From assembly GCA_012522345.1 (NCBI GenBank), contig JAAYKO010000033.1, positions 1 to 33,497 on the forward strand: 33,497 nucleotides of DNA, in the 5' to 3' direction. The position numbers and the translations under genes were made by a program. Below, in pieces: positions 6,863 through 14,910 of the stretch. Source of the DNA: Acholeplasmataceae bacterium (GTDB lineage: Bacteria > Bacillota_I > Bacilli_A > Acholeplasmatales > UBA5453). The notes under the pieces are model-generated. The model was not told the origin of the DNA, made no database searches, and saw only the letters and a list, made by a program, of their open reading frames with translations. The number at the start of each line of letters is the position of its first letter. The stretch's first letter is position 1.

Positions 6863-7001
6863 TAATTTAACCTCATTAAATGAAACATTTTTTTCAAAAT
6901 AAAATTTGTAATTTAATTTTACCACTAAACCATTTTAAAGTTAACCAATTACTAATTTCTTTTTTTAAAATTGCTAATATCACATATTTTAGAGAGCATG
7001 A

Positions 7002-7019
7002 AGATAACTAGTGTTATCT
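7002..7019 (-). repeat. hairpin downstream of tnpB remnant, candidate right-end structure
   Basis: AGATAAC, TAGT loop, GTTATCT forms a perfect 7-bp stem with no T run, so it is not a terminator. Its position just after the tnpB stop matches the subterminal hairpin of IS200/IS605 elements. Confidence 0.45.
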
Positions 7020-7041
7020 CGTTAAATAAACAATAGTTATT

Positions 7042-7254
7042 CTAGCTGAATAAATATGCTCGTTTGGGTGTGTTCAAACTGCTATTTCCTATCCATAAGG
7101 CATCGGGGTTACTTTTTCTAATAATATTAAGTGCAGCATTTAAATCTGCATTGATTAATTGACCGCTTTTATTTTGATAAAGGCCTCTTTTGATTCTTTT
7201 ACCACTAAACTCTCTCTTAGTTATATGATTTGTGCATTCTAATTTCACCTCCAT
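7042..7254 (-). pseudogene. tnpB C-terminal fragment
   Basis: The last ~60 residues match the TnpB C-terminus: FSGKRIKRGLYQNKSG, then LINADLNAALNIIRK, which includes the Asp of the RuvC-like nuclease (NADxNAA). A complete TnpB is around 370-400 residues, so this is a small remnant and cannot be an active nuclease. The first ten codons of the ORF (MEVKLECTNH) are probably not TnpB: they read through a Shine-Dalgarno (GGAGGTGA) and a TnpB-like start (ATG at 7237, MHKSY) in a different frame. The deletion joint is therefore near 7215-7225. Confidence 0.8.
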
Positions 7255-7274
7255 TCTACAAATATATTATATCA
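7235..7274 (-). promoter_or_regulatory. inherited tnpB leader: extended -10, RBS and start codon
   Basis: TGATATAAT, then GGAGGTGA, then ATG seven bases later, opening a six-codon reading frame (MHKSYN, stop). The order and spacing are those of a functional gene start, but little coding sequence follows in that frame. Confidence 0.5.
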
Positions 7275-7423
7275 TATAAACGGCTTTGTAGAGCGATGAA
7301 ATTAATAAAAATTAACTGGATAAAATTAATATAAATCAATTGGATTAAAGAAGTTATATTAGTTAATTTGATAAAACCTCAAGTGTTTATTTCATTAAAA
7401 AAAGACGTTTTTTCCTAGTTAAT

Positions 7424-7447
7424 AAAAAAACTACCGTTTAAGGTAGT
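7424..7447 (-). terminator. intrinsic terminator after tRNA-Leu
   Basis: On the minus strand ACTACC pairs with GGTAGT around TTAAAC, followed by seven T, 14 bases past the tRNA 3' end. Confidence 0.8.
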
Positions 7448-7461
7448 AAATGTTATTTTTG

Positions 7462-7544
7462 TGCCCGAGGCCGGACTCGAACCGGCATGCCTTATGGGCG
7501 CTTGATTTTGAGTCAAGTTCGTATACCAATTTCGACACTCGGGC
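7462..7544 (-). tRNA. tRNA-Leu, anticodon CAA
   Basis: The acceptor stem is GCCCGAG/CTCGGGC with discriminator A. Anticodon stem CTTGA/TCAAG encloses CTCAAAA, giving CAA, which reads UUG. The T arm is GCCGGTTCGAGTCCGGC, and a long variable arm is present. CCA is not encoded (ACAA follows). It starts three bases after the stop codon of the glycosyltransferase gene with no evident promoter of its own, and so is probably processed from that mRNA. Confidence 0.95.
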
Positions 7545-7547
7545 ATC

Positions 7548-8747
7548 TTAATTACTATTTAGGTCTTGTTTTTGAGCAATTTCAATTGCCTTTTTGTAAA
7601 CATTTAAAGCATTTAATGCGTAATTTTCTTGTGAATATTTTTCAACAGATTCAACAGCATCTTTAGCCATCTGAAGCGCTAATTTTTTATTTTGACTAAT
7701 TTTTTGAATCAACTTTGGTAATTGCTCCGCTTTATAAAAAAACAAACCATTTACTTGATCTTCGACAACTGTTTCAAGTACTTTATCGTATTTTACAATC
7801 AAGGGCAAACCAGCCGCTAAAGCTTCAATATAAGTTAAACCTTGAGTTTCTGATTTGCTAGCATTTAAAAAAACATCGCCAATTTGATAATAAGGTCCAA
7901 TCTCATCCCATGGGACAAGCCCTGTAAAAATAACTTTATTACCGATTTCTAGTTTTTTTGTTAATTCCTTTAAATTTTTCAAATGTGGCCCAGAACCTAC
8001 AATTAGAAGTTTTGTATTTTCGCAATTCAATTTTTTAAATCCTTTTAATAAAACCTCAATGTTTTTTTCAATACTTATTCTGCCAACAAAAAGACAAACA
8101 AATTCATCATCTTTAATACCTAATGAATTCCTTAATTTGTTTACATCTTCTTTTTTGTACATCTTTTGTTGAAATTTTGTTAAGTCAATTCCTGTTGGAA
8201 CAATTTGATAGTCTCCTTCAATTTGGTAGGAATGCATCAGTTCTTTGATTTTACGGGAAGGGACAATTGTAACTTCCGCTTTACTAATATATTTGCGCAT
8301 CAATTTTTTAACACCGGTTAACATCCATTTAGGATTAATTTTAGCCAATATTTTTGAAACAAAGTGAAGATATTCTTCATACATCGTATGAACAGTATAA
8401 ACTAAAGGTAGGTTGTTTTGCTTTTTAAATCTCAACGCTAAGCCACCCATTGAAAACTCAGTATGAACATGAATTACATCTAAATTGAGTTGGGAAATTT
8501 TTTTGAGATGCCTTCTTGTGAAAGGAATATAGCGAAACATTTTTAAGCCTTTTTTAGGGATGGGTATCCCTTTAAATCGAATAATATAAGGATAATTTTT
8601 ATCATATTCTTTAGCACCTTTGCTTGTAGTTGTAATGACAAAAACCTCATGACCCAGTTTTCTCAAACCCTCAGCAAGCATAAATAATGAGGTGGAAACC
8701 CCGCTAACATAGGGATTATATGAATCAGTAAACAAGCCTATTCTCAT
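7548..8747 (-). CDS. GT4 glycosyltransferase, probably 1,2-diacylglycerol 3-glucosyltransferase
   Basis: This 399-residue protein is a GT-B fold family 4 glycosyltransferase. The N-terminal acceptor domain begins MRIGLFTDSYNPYVSGV with the glycine-rich GVSTS turn. The C-terminal nucleotide-sugar domain has VCLFVGRISIEKNIE and the EX7E motif SETQGLTYIEALAAGLP. It resembles the monoglucosyl-diacylglycerol synthase of Acholeplasma and streptococci, which adds glucose from UDP-glucose to diacylglycerol at the inner membrane face. A phosphatidylinositol mannosyltransferase-like role cannot be excluded. The start overlaps the flippase-like gene by ATGA, supporting a shared glycolipid task, and tRNA-Leu follows the stop by three bases. 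Confidence 0.83.
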   Translation of the reverse strand: MRIGLFTDSYNPYVSGVSTSLFMLAEGLRKLGHEVFVITTTSKGAKEYDKNYPYIIRFKGIPIPKKGLKMFRYIPFTRRHLKKISQLNLDVIHVHTEFSMGGLALRFKKQNNLPLVYTVHTMYEEYLHFVSKILAKINPKWMLTGVKKLMRKYISKAEVTIVPSRKIKELMHSYQIEGDYQIVPTGIDLTKFQQKMYKKEDVNKLRNSLGIKDDEFVCLFVGRISIEKNIEVLLKGFKKLNCENTKLLIVGSGPHLKNLKELTKKLEIGNKVIFTGLVPWDEIGPYYQIGDVFLNASKSETQGLTYIEALAAGLPLIVKYDKVLETVVEDQVNGLFFYKAEQLPKLIQKISQNKKLALQMAKDAVESVEKYSQENYALNALNVYKKAIEIAQKQDLNSN

Positions 8748-9781
8748 GTTATTTTACTCCTTCTTTCAATAATCAAATAAGAAATAAAACCTAAAATTAT
8801 ACCTAAATAATATGTTATGACTCGCCAAACCAACATTGATGTTACTACAACACTAGTGGTTGCAATAACATTAACAAATAAGACTGTATAAGCCCATTCT
8901 ACCCCACCAGATGCACCTGGTGTTGGCACCCACATCATAAACGTGGAAGCGAAAGCGCTCATCATAATAATAAACAAATAATCAGAAAATTCAACTTTAG
9001 TTCCCAACGCTAGAAAGATTAAAATCGGTATTGCATTGACAACGAAAAGATCAAATAATCTTAAGAAACTTGAGCCGAGGAAAACTCTTTTGCGAGAAAA
9101 TAAATACTTAACTCCTGCTTGAAAGTTTTCAACAAATGAGAATGTTCTTTCTTGAAGTTTCTCCATTGGCTTTGCTAAAAATCTTATTTTTCCAAAAAGT
9201 TTAAAAGTGTTTTTTAATAGCTTTTTAAAGCTTTTAACAAAGCTGACTAAAATAAGGCCAACTAAAATAACTGTGTTAAAAAAATAACCGATTATTATTA
9301 GATAAATATATTCCTGAATTGCTTGGCTAATTCTATTGTAATAGATAATTAAACCCGTAGTTGAAAAAAGCGTTAAAACAAACTGATAGATTGTGAAGTT
9401 TGCAACTAAAATACTTGCTGCCTCGTCACCTGATAAACCGTTTTTTATATAGTAGTAAGCTTGAAATGGCTGGCCTCCAGATGAAAACGGTGTAATCGCA
9501 TTAAATAAATATTCAGTGTTAGAAATCGTTATTGAAGTGAAGAAATTAACACTGTTGCGAAGTTTGTTTTGAATAATATACATGCTTAGATTTGTCAAAC
9601 AAACATGAATCAACATCAACAAAACCGCAAACAAAATAAACCAAAGATTAGCATTTCGAAGAAGTTTTATCATCTGGCTTATATCATTAATGCTAAAGAC
9701 AACTATTGCCAGTACTATTATTACAACAAGAAAAAATATTATATTAGTGAGTAGTTTTTTCTTCTCTTTTTTTATTTCCAT
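8744..9781 (-). CDS. flippase-like integral membrane protein (LPG synthase TM-region family)
   Basis: This 345-residue membrane protein has about eight hydrophobic helices and the features of the lysylphosphatidylglycerol synthase transmembrane-region (UPF0104) family: an N-terminal helix, a conserved segment with SGGQPFQAYY near residue 100, and WVPTPGASGGVEWAY near 285. These proteins often sit beside lipid glycosyltransferases and are thought to flip lipids. Here it overlaps the glycosyltransferase start by four bases, which fits glycolipid synthesis and movement. The aminoacyl-transfer domain of MprF is absent. Its own ATG has only a modest GAGATG ribosome site inside the argS end, suggesting coupling. 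Confidence 0.8.
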   Translation of the reverse strand: MEIKKEKKKLLTNIIFFLVVIIVLAIVVFSINDISQMIKLLRNANLWFILFAVLLMLIHVCLTNLSMYIIQNKLRNSVNFFTSITISNTEYLFNAITPFSSGGQPFQAYYYIKNGLSGDEAASILVANFTIYQFVLTLFSTTGLIIYYNRISQAIQEYIYLIIIGYFFNTVILVGLILVSFVKSFKKLLKNTFKLFGKIRFLAKPMEKLQERTFSFVENFQAGVKYLFSRKRVFLGSSFLRLFDLFVVNAIPILIFLALGTKVEFSDYLFIIMMSAFASTFMMWVPTPGASGGVEWAYTVLFVNVIATTSVVVTSMLVWRVITYYLGIILGFISYLIIERRSKIT

Positions 9782-9785
9782 ATTG

Positions 9786-11453
9786 CTACATCTCGTCGAG
9801 CGCAGTCATCCCCAATAATCTAAGTCCTTCGTTGAGTACAATCCTTGTTGCTTTAATTAAGTAAAGATAACTATTTCTAATTGTTTCAGTTTCAACTATA
9901 ATTTTGTGAGCAGCATAAAATTGATTAAAACTTCTCGCTAAATTTAATAAGTAACGCGAAAGTAGATGTGGACCATTTTCTTCAATTGAACGATCGAGGA
10001 CATGGCTAAATTGTGATAACTGTAAAATCAGATTATAAGTAACATCATCTTCAAAAACCGTTAAATCTTTTGCCTGCTTTATTTCTTGATCTTTTAGAAT
10101 AGAATGAATTCTAACACTGCTATACTGTAAATAAGGTCCTGTCATTCCTTCAAAAGACAACATTTGATCTAAATCAAAATCAATATCTAGATTGCGATCG
10201 TTTTTTAAATCATTAAAAACAATTGCGCTTATTCCAATCGCTTGAGCGACTTGTTTTTTATTTTTAAGTTGAGGATTTTTACTTTCAATTGTTTGATATG
10301 CGCGTTCGATTGCATTATCAATAACATCAATTAAATTTACAACCTTGCCGCTTCTTGTAGCCATCTTCTTACCATCGATTAAAATAAGGCCAAAGTTAAC
10401 GTGTTCAATCTTAAAATCATAATCCATTAATTCGCTTACTAACTTGAGTTGTTGAAAATGAAGTTTTTGTTCATTACCAACAACATATAAAATTTTATCA
10501 AACAAATAGTTTTCGCTCCGATATAACAATGCTGCCAAATCTCGAGTTAAATATAGTGTAGCTCCATCGGTCCGTTTAATTAAAGCTGGAGGTAAATTAT
10601 AGTTGTCTAATCTGACCACTAAAGCTCCTTGATCTTCAATTAAAAGATTTTTTTCTACTAAAATCTCAACAATTCGATCCATCTTGTCGTTATAAAATGA
10701 TTCTCCTTGATAATAGTCAAAACTGACACCCAAAATATCATACACCTTTTTAAACTCAATAAGTGACAATTCTTTAAAATGTTCCCAAAGCTTTATCGAT
10801 TGTTCATCATTGTCTTCTAATTTTTTAAATGCTTTTCTTGCTTGTTCTTCAAACTCCGGATTTTTCAATTCTTCCTGATGAAACTTGACATAGAGCTTTT
10901 GCAAATAATCAATTGTATCTCGTTTTAATAGCTCCTCATCTCCCCATAAGTTATAAGCGACAATTAATTTGCCAAATTGAGTGCCCCAATCTCCTAAATG
11001 GTTAATTCCAATTGCTTGATAACCTCGTTTTTCATAAAGATTATACAAGGCTGCTCCAATTACAGTACTTCTTAAATGGCCTACACTAAAATTTTTAGCG
11101 ATGTTGGGACTAGAATAGTCTATACAGACAACTTTACCAGTAGGTTTTAAAGTTCCATATTCTGCTTTTTGTTTATTTATTTCGGTTAACACTTTTTCTG
11201 CAAAAGCTTTTCGATTAAAGAAAATATTTAGAAAGCCTCGTTCAAATAAAAGTGTTTGTAAATATGGTTCATGCTGCAACAACACTTTTATTTCTTCTGC
11301 TAACTCAATTGATTTTTTATTTGTTTGCTTGGCAAGTTTAAAAAGCGGGATTGCTAAATCCGCTCTTTGCCTGCTTGGAGATTCAACAGTTATTTCTTTG
11401 TGATAAAAAAACTCAAGTTTTTCTTTTATTTTTAATCTCAACAGCTGAAACAT
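9786..11453 (-). CDS. argS: arginyl-tRNA synthetase
   Basis: This class I synthetase charges tRNA-Arg. The HIGH-type motif appears in SSPNIAKNFSVGHLRSTVIG, the KMSKS-equivalent as DGKKMATRSGKVV (the degenerate ArgRS form), and the C-terminal DALR anticodon-binding domain ends in LRLLGMTALDEM. Length (555) is normal, with the ArgRS-specific N-terminal domain somewhat short. AAGGAGTGA lies a few bases before the ATG. Only 38 bases separate it from the upstream thioredoxin-like gene, and they hold a terminator-like hairpin. No arginine-responsive element is recognised. Confidence 0.97.
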   Translation of the reverse strand: MFQLLRLKIKEKLEFFYHKEITVESPSRQRADLAIPLFKLAKQTNKKSIELAEEIKVLLQHEPYLQTLLFERGFLNIFFNRKAFAEKVLTEINKQKAEYGTLKPTGKVVCIDYSSPNIAKNFSVGHLRSTVIGAALYNLYEKRGYQAIGINHLGDWGTQFGKLIVAYNLWGDEELLKRDTIDYLQKLYVKFHQEELKNPEFEEQARKAFKKLEDNDEQSIKLWEHFKELSLIEFKKVYDILGVSFDYYQGESFYNDKMDRIVEILVEKNLLIEDQGALVVRLDNYNLPPALIKRTDGATLYLTRDLAALLYRSENYLFDKILYVVGNEQKLHFQQLKLVSELMDYDFKIEHVNFGLILIDGKKMATRSGKVVNLIDVIDNAIERAYQTIESKNPQLKNKKQVAQAIGISAIVFNDLKNDRNLDIDFDLDQMLSFEGMTGPYLQYSSVRIHSILKDQEIKQAKDLTVFEDDVTYNLILQLSQFSHVLDRSIEENGPHLLSRYLLNLARSFNQFYAAHKIIVETETIRNSYLYLIKATRIVLNEGLRLLGMTALDEM

Positions 11454-11471
11454 AAGTTCACTCCTTGGTTG

Positions 11472-11493
11472 AAAAAAGCACTTTTACGTGCTT
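11472..11493 (-). terminator. terminator-like hairpin between thioredoxin-like gene and argS
   Basis: On the minus strand AAGCAC pairs with GTGCTT around GTAAAA, followed by six T. It overlaps the stop codon of the upstream gene and leaves no room for a separate argS promoter, so it may be leaky or act as an attenuator. Confidence 0.65.
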
Positions 11494-12037
11494 ATTGTTT
11501 ATTATATACACCGATGAAAAAGGAATGAATTTGACCTCTTGTTTTAGTCCCCTCCAAATTGAATTGTTCATCATTTCTAGAAAGACTAATTTCATCATTT
11601 TCAAAATACAATAGATTTGGTGTCGTTGTTAAATCCACACCATAATCTTCAAAAAATTTATCGGTTTGATTTTCAGTTAGCTTAGTTACATTGACATAAT
11701 AGATTTTTTGGAGCTTTTCTTTAAGCCCTGCTTCTTTAAATTCTGAATTATAAAAACCGACTTCTTGAACACACACGCTACACGTTGGAGTTCCAAAAAA
11801 TACAACTATTTTTTCATTTTTTTCAATCTTTCCTAAAACAACGCTTAATTTAACTTCCTCTAAGACATGGTCAGATGCGAGATCTGCACCAACCGAGTTA
11901 AATTGTTTTTCTAACCGTTGTTGTGGGGTGTCTCTTAAAAAAACTATCAACAAAATAAAAACTGCTAAGATTGCTCCCATAACAATAAATGGTAGCGGTT
12001 TAAGTTTTGGTTGTAACTTTTTATATCTTTTTGCCAT
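11492..12037 (-). CDS. membrane-anchored thioredoxin-like protein
   Basis: This 181-residue protein has a basic N-terminus, one hydrophobic anchor (about residues 16-35), then an extracytoplasmic thioredoxin-like domain. IVVFFGTPTCSVCVQEV has the strand and CXXC (CSVC) of a thioredoxin fold, and TTTPNLLYF supplies the cis-proline. The natural role would be thiol exchange outside the membrane, perhaps disulfide bond formation or reduction; the direction cannot be told. The start is secure (AGGAG before the ATG, good promoter upstream). The gene is divergent from glgA and followed by the argS cluster. Confidence 0.78.
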   Translation of the reverse strand: MAKRYKKLQPKLKPLPFIVMGAILAVFILLIVFLRDTPQQRLEKQFNSVGADLASDHVLEEVKLSVVLGKIEKNEKIVVFFGTPTCSVCVQEVGFYNSEFKEAGLKEKLQKIYYVNVTKLTENQTDKFFEDYGVDLTTTPNLLYFENDEISLSRNDEQFNLEGTKTRGQIHSFFIGVYNKQ

Positions 12038-12067
12038 AATATTTACTCCTTTTAAAGCACTATTATG

Positions 12068-12096
12068 ATTATAACATAGTGCATTTTTAAAAACAA
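12068..12096 (-). promoter_or_regulatory. promoter of the thioredoxin-like gene (and possibly argS cluster)
   Basis: TTGTTT, 17 bases, then TATAAT on the minus strand, with TGT before the -10 making it extended. Transcription should start near 12061. Confidence 0.75.
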
Positions 12097-12131
12097 TTGA
12101 TTTTAACAGCTGTCTTTTACGCGATTAAAAC

Positions 12132-12174
12132 TTGTGTAACCGGTTTCTGTAGGTTATAATTGTATTGAGGTGAT
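12132..12174 (+). promoter_or_regulatory. glgA promoter with Shine-Dalgarno at the transcript start
   Basis: TTGTGT, 17 bases, TATAAT (12155-12160), then six bases to GAGGTGAT. The predicted transcript start falls on the first G of the Shine-Dalgarno, so the leader is about 11 bases. Confidence 0.65.
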
Positions 12175-12177
12175 TGT

Positions 12178-13602
12178 GTGCAAAAAATGAGAATTTTGTT
12201 TTGTTCAAGCGAAGTTGTTCCCTTTTCTAAAACTGGCGGACTCGCAGATGTAAGCGGTAGTTTACCAAAAGAAATTGCAAAAACTCAATTTGTAACAGTC
12301 ATTACTCCACTTTACGAAAAACATTTGCGAAGTATTTATAATCTAAAATCTCTTGGCAATCGTTCTTTTTTGATGAAAAACGAAAGAATAACTGTCAATT
12401 ATTACTTTTTTATAAAAGAGAATGTTAAGTATGTTTTTGTCAATCATGAAGTTTTTTTGCGCGACTCATTTTACGGTTATTTAGATGATAATAAACGGTT
12501 CTTTATCTTTAATTATGCAATTATGGAGTACCTTTTAGAAACAACAGAAAAATATGATTTAATCCATTTAAATGATTGGCAGACCGCCCTTATTCCTTAT
12601 TTACAAAAAAACAATTATCAAGCTAGCCCAATTAGTAAAATTAAAACTCTTCTTTCGATTCATAATCTTCAATATCAAGGTTCTTTCAATATAGACACTT
12701 TCCTTTATACTAATAATCCTTTTAGTTATGATTATATTCATTTTGATACATTCAACTTTTTAAAGACGGGAATTTTATTAAGCGATGCCATTAATACTGT
12801 TAGTGAAACTTATCGTGACGAGATTCAAACTCAATACTTTGGTCATACTCTCGATGGTCTTTTAAAAAATCGTCAAAGTGATTTATATGGCATTTTAAAT
12901 GGGATTGACAATGATTTATATAATCCTGAATCTGATGCTAATATCGCTTTTAACTACAATAAAAACCGCTTTGTCAGTGGTAAACGTGCTAATAAATCTC
13001 TCTTTTTAAAAACTGCAAATCTCGATGATATCACAAGTATTCCCCTTGTTAGTTTTATTAGCCGTCTTACAACTCAAAAAGGGATTGATTTGATGATGGC
13101 GACCTTGGAAGAGGCAATCAGTCAATCAAATGCGAACTTCGCGATTATAGGGAGCGGTGAACAACGCTATGAAAGCTTTTTTCAAGAACTTGCAGATAGA
13201 TATCCTCAACGAGTTTTTTGTCATATCGGCTTTTCTAACCGACTTGCTCAACAGTTATATGCTGCAAGTGATATTTTTATGATGCCTTCTTTATTCGAAC
13301 CTTGTGGGCTGAGTCAGATGATTGCAATGCGCTATGGTACTCTGCCAGTAGTCAGAGAAACCGGAGGTCTTAAAGACACAGTTATCCCTTACAACAAACA
13401 TACCAATGAAGGTGATGGTTTTAGCTTTAAAAATTATAATGCTCATGAATTTAAAGATACATTATTAATGGCGATAAATCTTTACAATAATAATCAACAC
13501 GTTTTTAGAATACTCCAAAATCAAGCAATGAGAAAGGATTTTTCTCTGACAAATATGGGAAATAAATATTTAACTCTTTATCAAAAAATTATTAATTCAT
13601 AA
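12178..13602 (+). CDS. glgA: glycogen synthase (ADP-glucose)
   Basis: This GT5 enzyme elongates alpha-1,4-glucan from ADP-glucose. [15 protein letters not shown] (residues 20-34) is the N-terminal ADP-glucose loop, SIHNLQYQG is conserved in the family, and [23 protein letters not shown] with ETGGLKDTV forms the C-terminal donor site. Length (474) is typical. The GTG start is chosen because GAGGTGAT lies three bases upstream; the ATG at 12187 is too far from it. It is followed 14 bases later by glgC, which makes its substrate. No branching enzyme or phosphorylase is in the window, so this is a synthesis-only cluster. Confidence 0.97.
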   Translation: MQKMRILFCSSEVVPFSKTGGLADVSGSLPKEIAKTQFVTVITPLYEKHLRSIYNLKSLGNRSFLMKNERITVNYYFFIKENVKYVFVNHEVFLRDSFYGYLDDNKRFFIFNYAIMEYLLETTEKYDLIHLNDWQTALIPYLQKNNYQASPISKIKTLLSIHNLQYQGSFNIDTFLYTNNPFSYDYIHFDTFNFLKTGILLSDAINTVSETYRDEIQTQYFGHTLDGLLKNRQSDLYGILNGIDNDLYNPESDANIAFNYNKNRFVSGKRANKSLFLKTANLDDITSIPLVSFISRLTTQKGIDLMMATLEEAISQSNANFAIIGSGEQRYESFFQELADRYPQRVFCHIGFSNRLAQQLYAASDIFMMPSLFEPCGLSQMIAMRYGTLPVVRETGGLKDTVIPYNKHTNEGDGFSFKNYNAHEFKDTLLMAINLYNNNQHVFRILQNQAMRKDFSLTNMGNKYLTLYQKIINS

Positions 13603-13616
13603 AGGAGATAACAATT

Positions 13617-14843
13617 ATGGAAACTCTCGCAATTATTTTAGCAGGCGGTAAGGGCTCAAGACTCGATTTGCTCTCAGATCGAAGAAGTAAACCTGCAATG
13701 CCTTTTGCAGGTAAATTCCGAATTATCGATTTTACGCTTTCTAATTGTTCCAATTCAGGGATTTACGATATTGCCATTTTAACGCAATATTTACCTCTAT
13801 CTTTAAATGAGCATATTGGAGCAGGAAAACCTTGGGATCTTGACCGTCGTGACAGTTCAATAACACTACTTCAGCCTCATGCCCAATGGTATGAAGGTAC
13901 TGCAGATGCTGTTTTAAAAAATATTCGTTTTATTAAGAGACGCAACCCAAAATATATTTTAATCTTATCGGGCGACCACATTTATAAAATGAATTATCGG
14001 ATGATGATTAAAGAACATGAAGAAAAAAATGCTGATTTAACTATCGCTTCTACCCACGTTCCTTTAGCTGATGCTAACCGCTTTGGAATTTTAACCACAG
14101 ACAACAACAATCAAGTTATTGAATTTGAAGAAAAACCCCGCAACCCAAAATCAAATCGGGCTTCAATGGGAATTTATATTTTTAATGCTGGAGCCCTTTA
14201 TGATGCCCTTGAAAATGCTCAAGCACATGAAAGTGATTTTGGTCAACATATTATTCCTAAATTAATTGCCGAACAAAAAAGAACTGTTTTTGCTTATGAT
14301 TTTGAAGGCTATTGGAAAGATGTGGGAACTATTGATTCTTATTTAGAGACTTCGTTAGAATTGCTCGATAAAGAAAAAGGAACCCTTGACCTTTATGACA
14401 CCAAATGGAAAATTCATACTCGCAGTGAAGAACTGCCTCCCGTAAAAATTGGTGACAATGCCACTATTAAAAACTCTTTAATCAGTAATGGTTCAATCAT
14501 TGAAGGAACAGTAATCAATTCAATTTTATCACCAGGCGTTTATGTTGGTAAAAACTCAGTTGTCAAAGATAGTGTCATCTTTAACTTTACTTATATCGGT
14601 GAAAATGTAACAATCGATAAAAGTATCATTGATAAAAAAGTAGTTGTTGGCAACAATACAAAAATTGGCTTTGGGAAAACATACACCCGCAATATTGAAA
14701 AACCCGATCTCTTATTTAGTGGTATCAATGTCATTGCCAAACACGCAGTAATACCTAGTGACACTATCATTGAAAGAAATTGCCGTATCTTCGATACCGC
14801 TTACTTTAATTCCAAACAAATTAAAAGCGGTTCAACACTGTAA
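13617..14843 (+). CDS. glgC: glucose-1-phosphate adenylyltransferase
   Basis: It makes ADP-glucose from ATP and glucose-1-phosphate for GlgA. The nucleotidyltransferase domain carries [25 protein letters not shown] and [12 protein letters not shown], then EFEEKP and [11 protein letters not shown]. The last third is a left-handed beta-helix with hexapeptide repeats ([17 protein letters not shown]). Length (408) is a little above common GlgC. It reads as a catalytic GlgC rather than the GlgD form, because the GGKG motif and substrate residues are intact. AAAGGAGA precedes the ATG; it forms a two-gene operon with glgA and ends at a strong terminator. Confidence 0.96.
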   Translation: METLAIILAGGKGSRLDLLSDRRSKPAMPFAGKFRIIDFTLSNCSNSGIYDIAILTQYLPLSLNEHIGAGKPWDLDRRDSSITLLQPHAQWYEGTADAVLKNIRFIKRRNPKYILILSGDHIYKMNYRMMIKEHEEKNADLTIASTHVPLADANRFGILTTDNNNQVIEFEEKPRNPKSNRASMGIYIFNAGALYDALENAQAHESDFGQHIIPKLIAEQKRTVFAYDFEGYWKDVGTIDSYLETSLELLDKEKGTLDLYDTKWKIHTRSEELPPVKIGDNATIKNSLISNGSIIEGTVINSILSPGVYVGKNSVVKDSVIFNFTYIGENVTIDKSIIDKKVVVGNNTKIGFGKTYTRNIEKPDLLFSGINVIAKHAVIPSDTIIERNCRIFDTAYFNSKQIKSGSTL

Positions 14844-14866
14844 ACTATTAAATTTTAATACTAAGT

Positions 14867-14910
14867 AAAAAACCAATTTTGGCCGTCATTCACCAAAATT
14901 GGTTTTTTCT
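14867..14910 (+). terminator. bidirectional terminator between glgC and the hexosaminidase gene
   Basis: AAAAAACCAATTTTGG pairs perfectly with CCAAAATTGGTTTTTT around a 10-base loop. A and T tracts on both sides let it work for both converging genes. Confidence 0.93.

Larger units (their letters stand above)
7002..7274 (-). mobile_element. internally deleted IS605/TnpB-type element (remnant)
   Basis: The pieces lie in the order of an IS200/IS605-type tnpB element read on the minus strand: extended -10 TGATATAAT, GGAGGTGA, an ATG opening MHKSY like many TnpB starts, then directly the last ~60 codons of tnpB, a stop, and a 7-bp hairpin (AGATAAC/GTTATCT) about 22 bases past it, where the right-end hairpin would be. 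The central tnpB and any tnpA are missing. Exact ends cannot be set from one copy. Confidence 0.55.

Noticed and set aside
6551-6925. Track ORF of 124 residues as a separate gene
   Set aside because: Its first part is the N-terminus of the acyltransferase; after KMKPLKK it is out-of-frame translation.
6917-7210. 14-base direct repeat TTTTACCACTAAAC at 6917-6930 and 7197-7210
   Set aside because: One copy lies inside tnpB coding sequence (FSGK) and flanks do not match further; in such AT-rich DNA a chance repeat is plausible, so it is not called as an insertion duplication.
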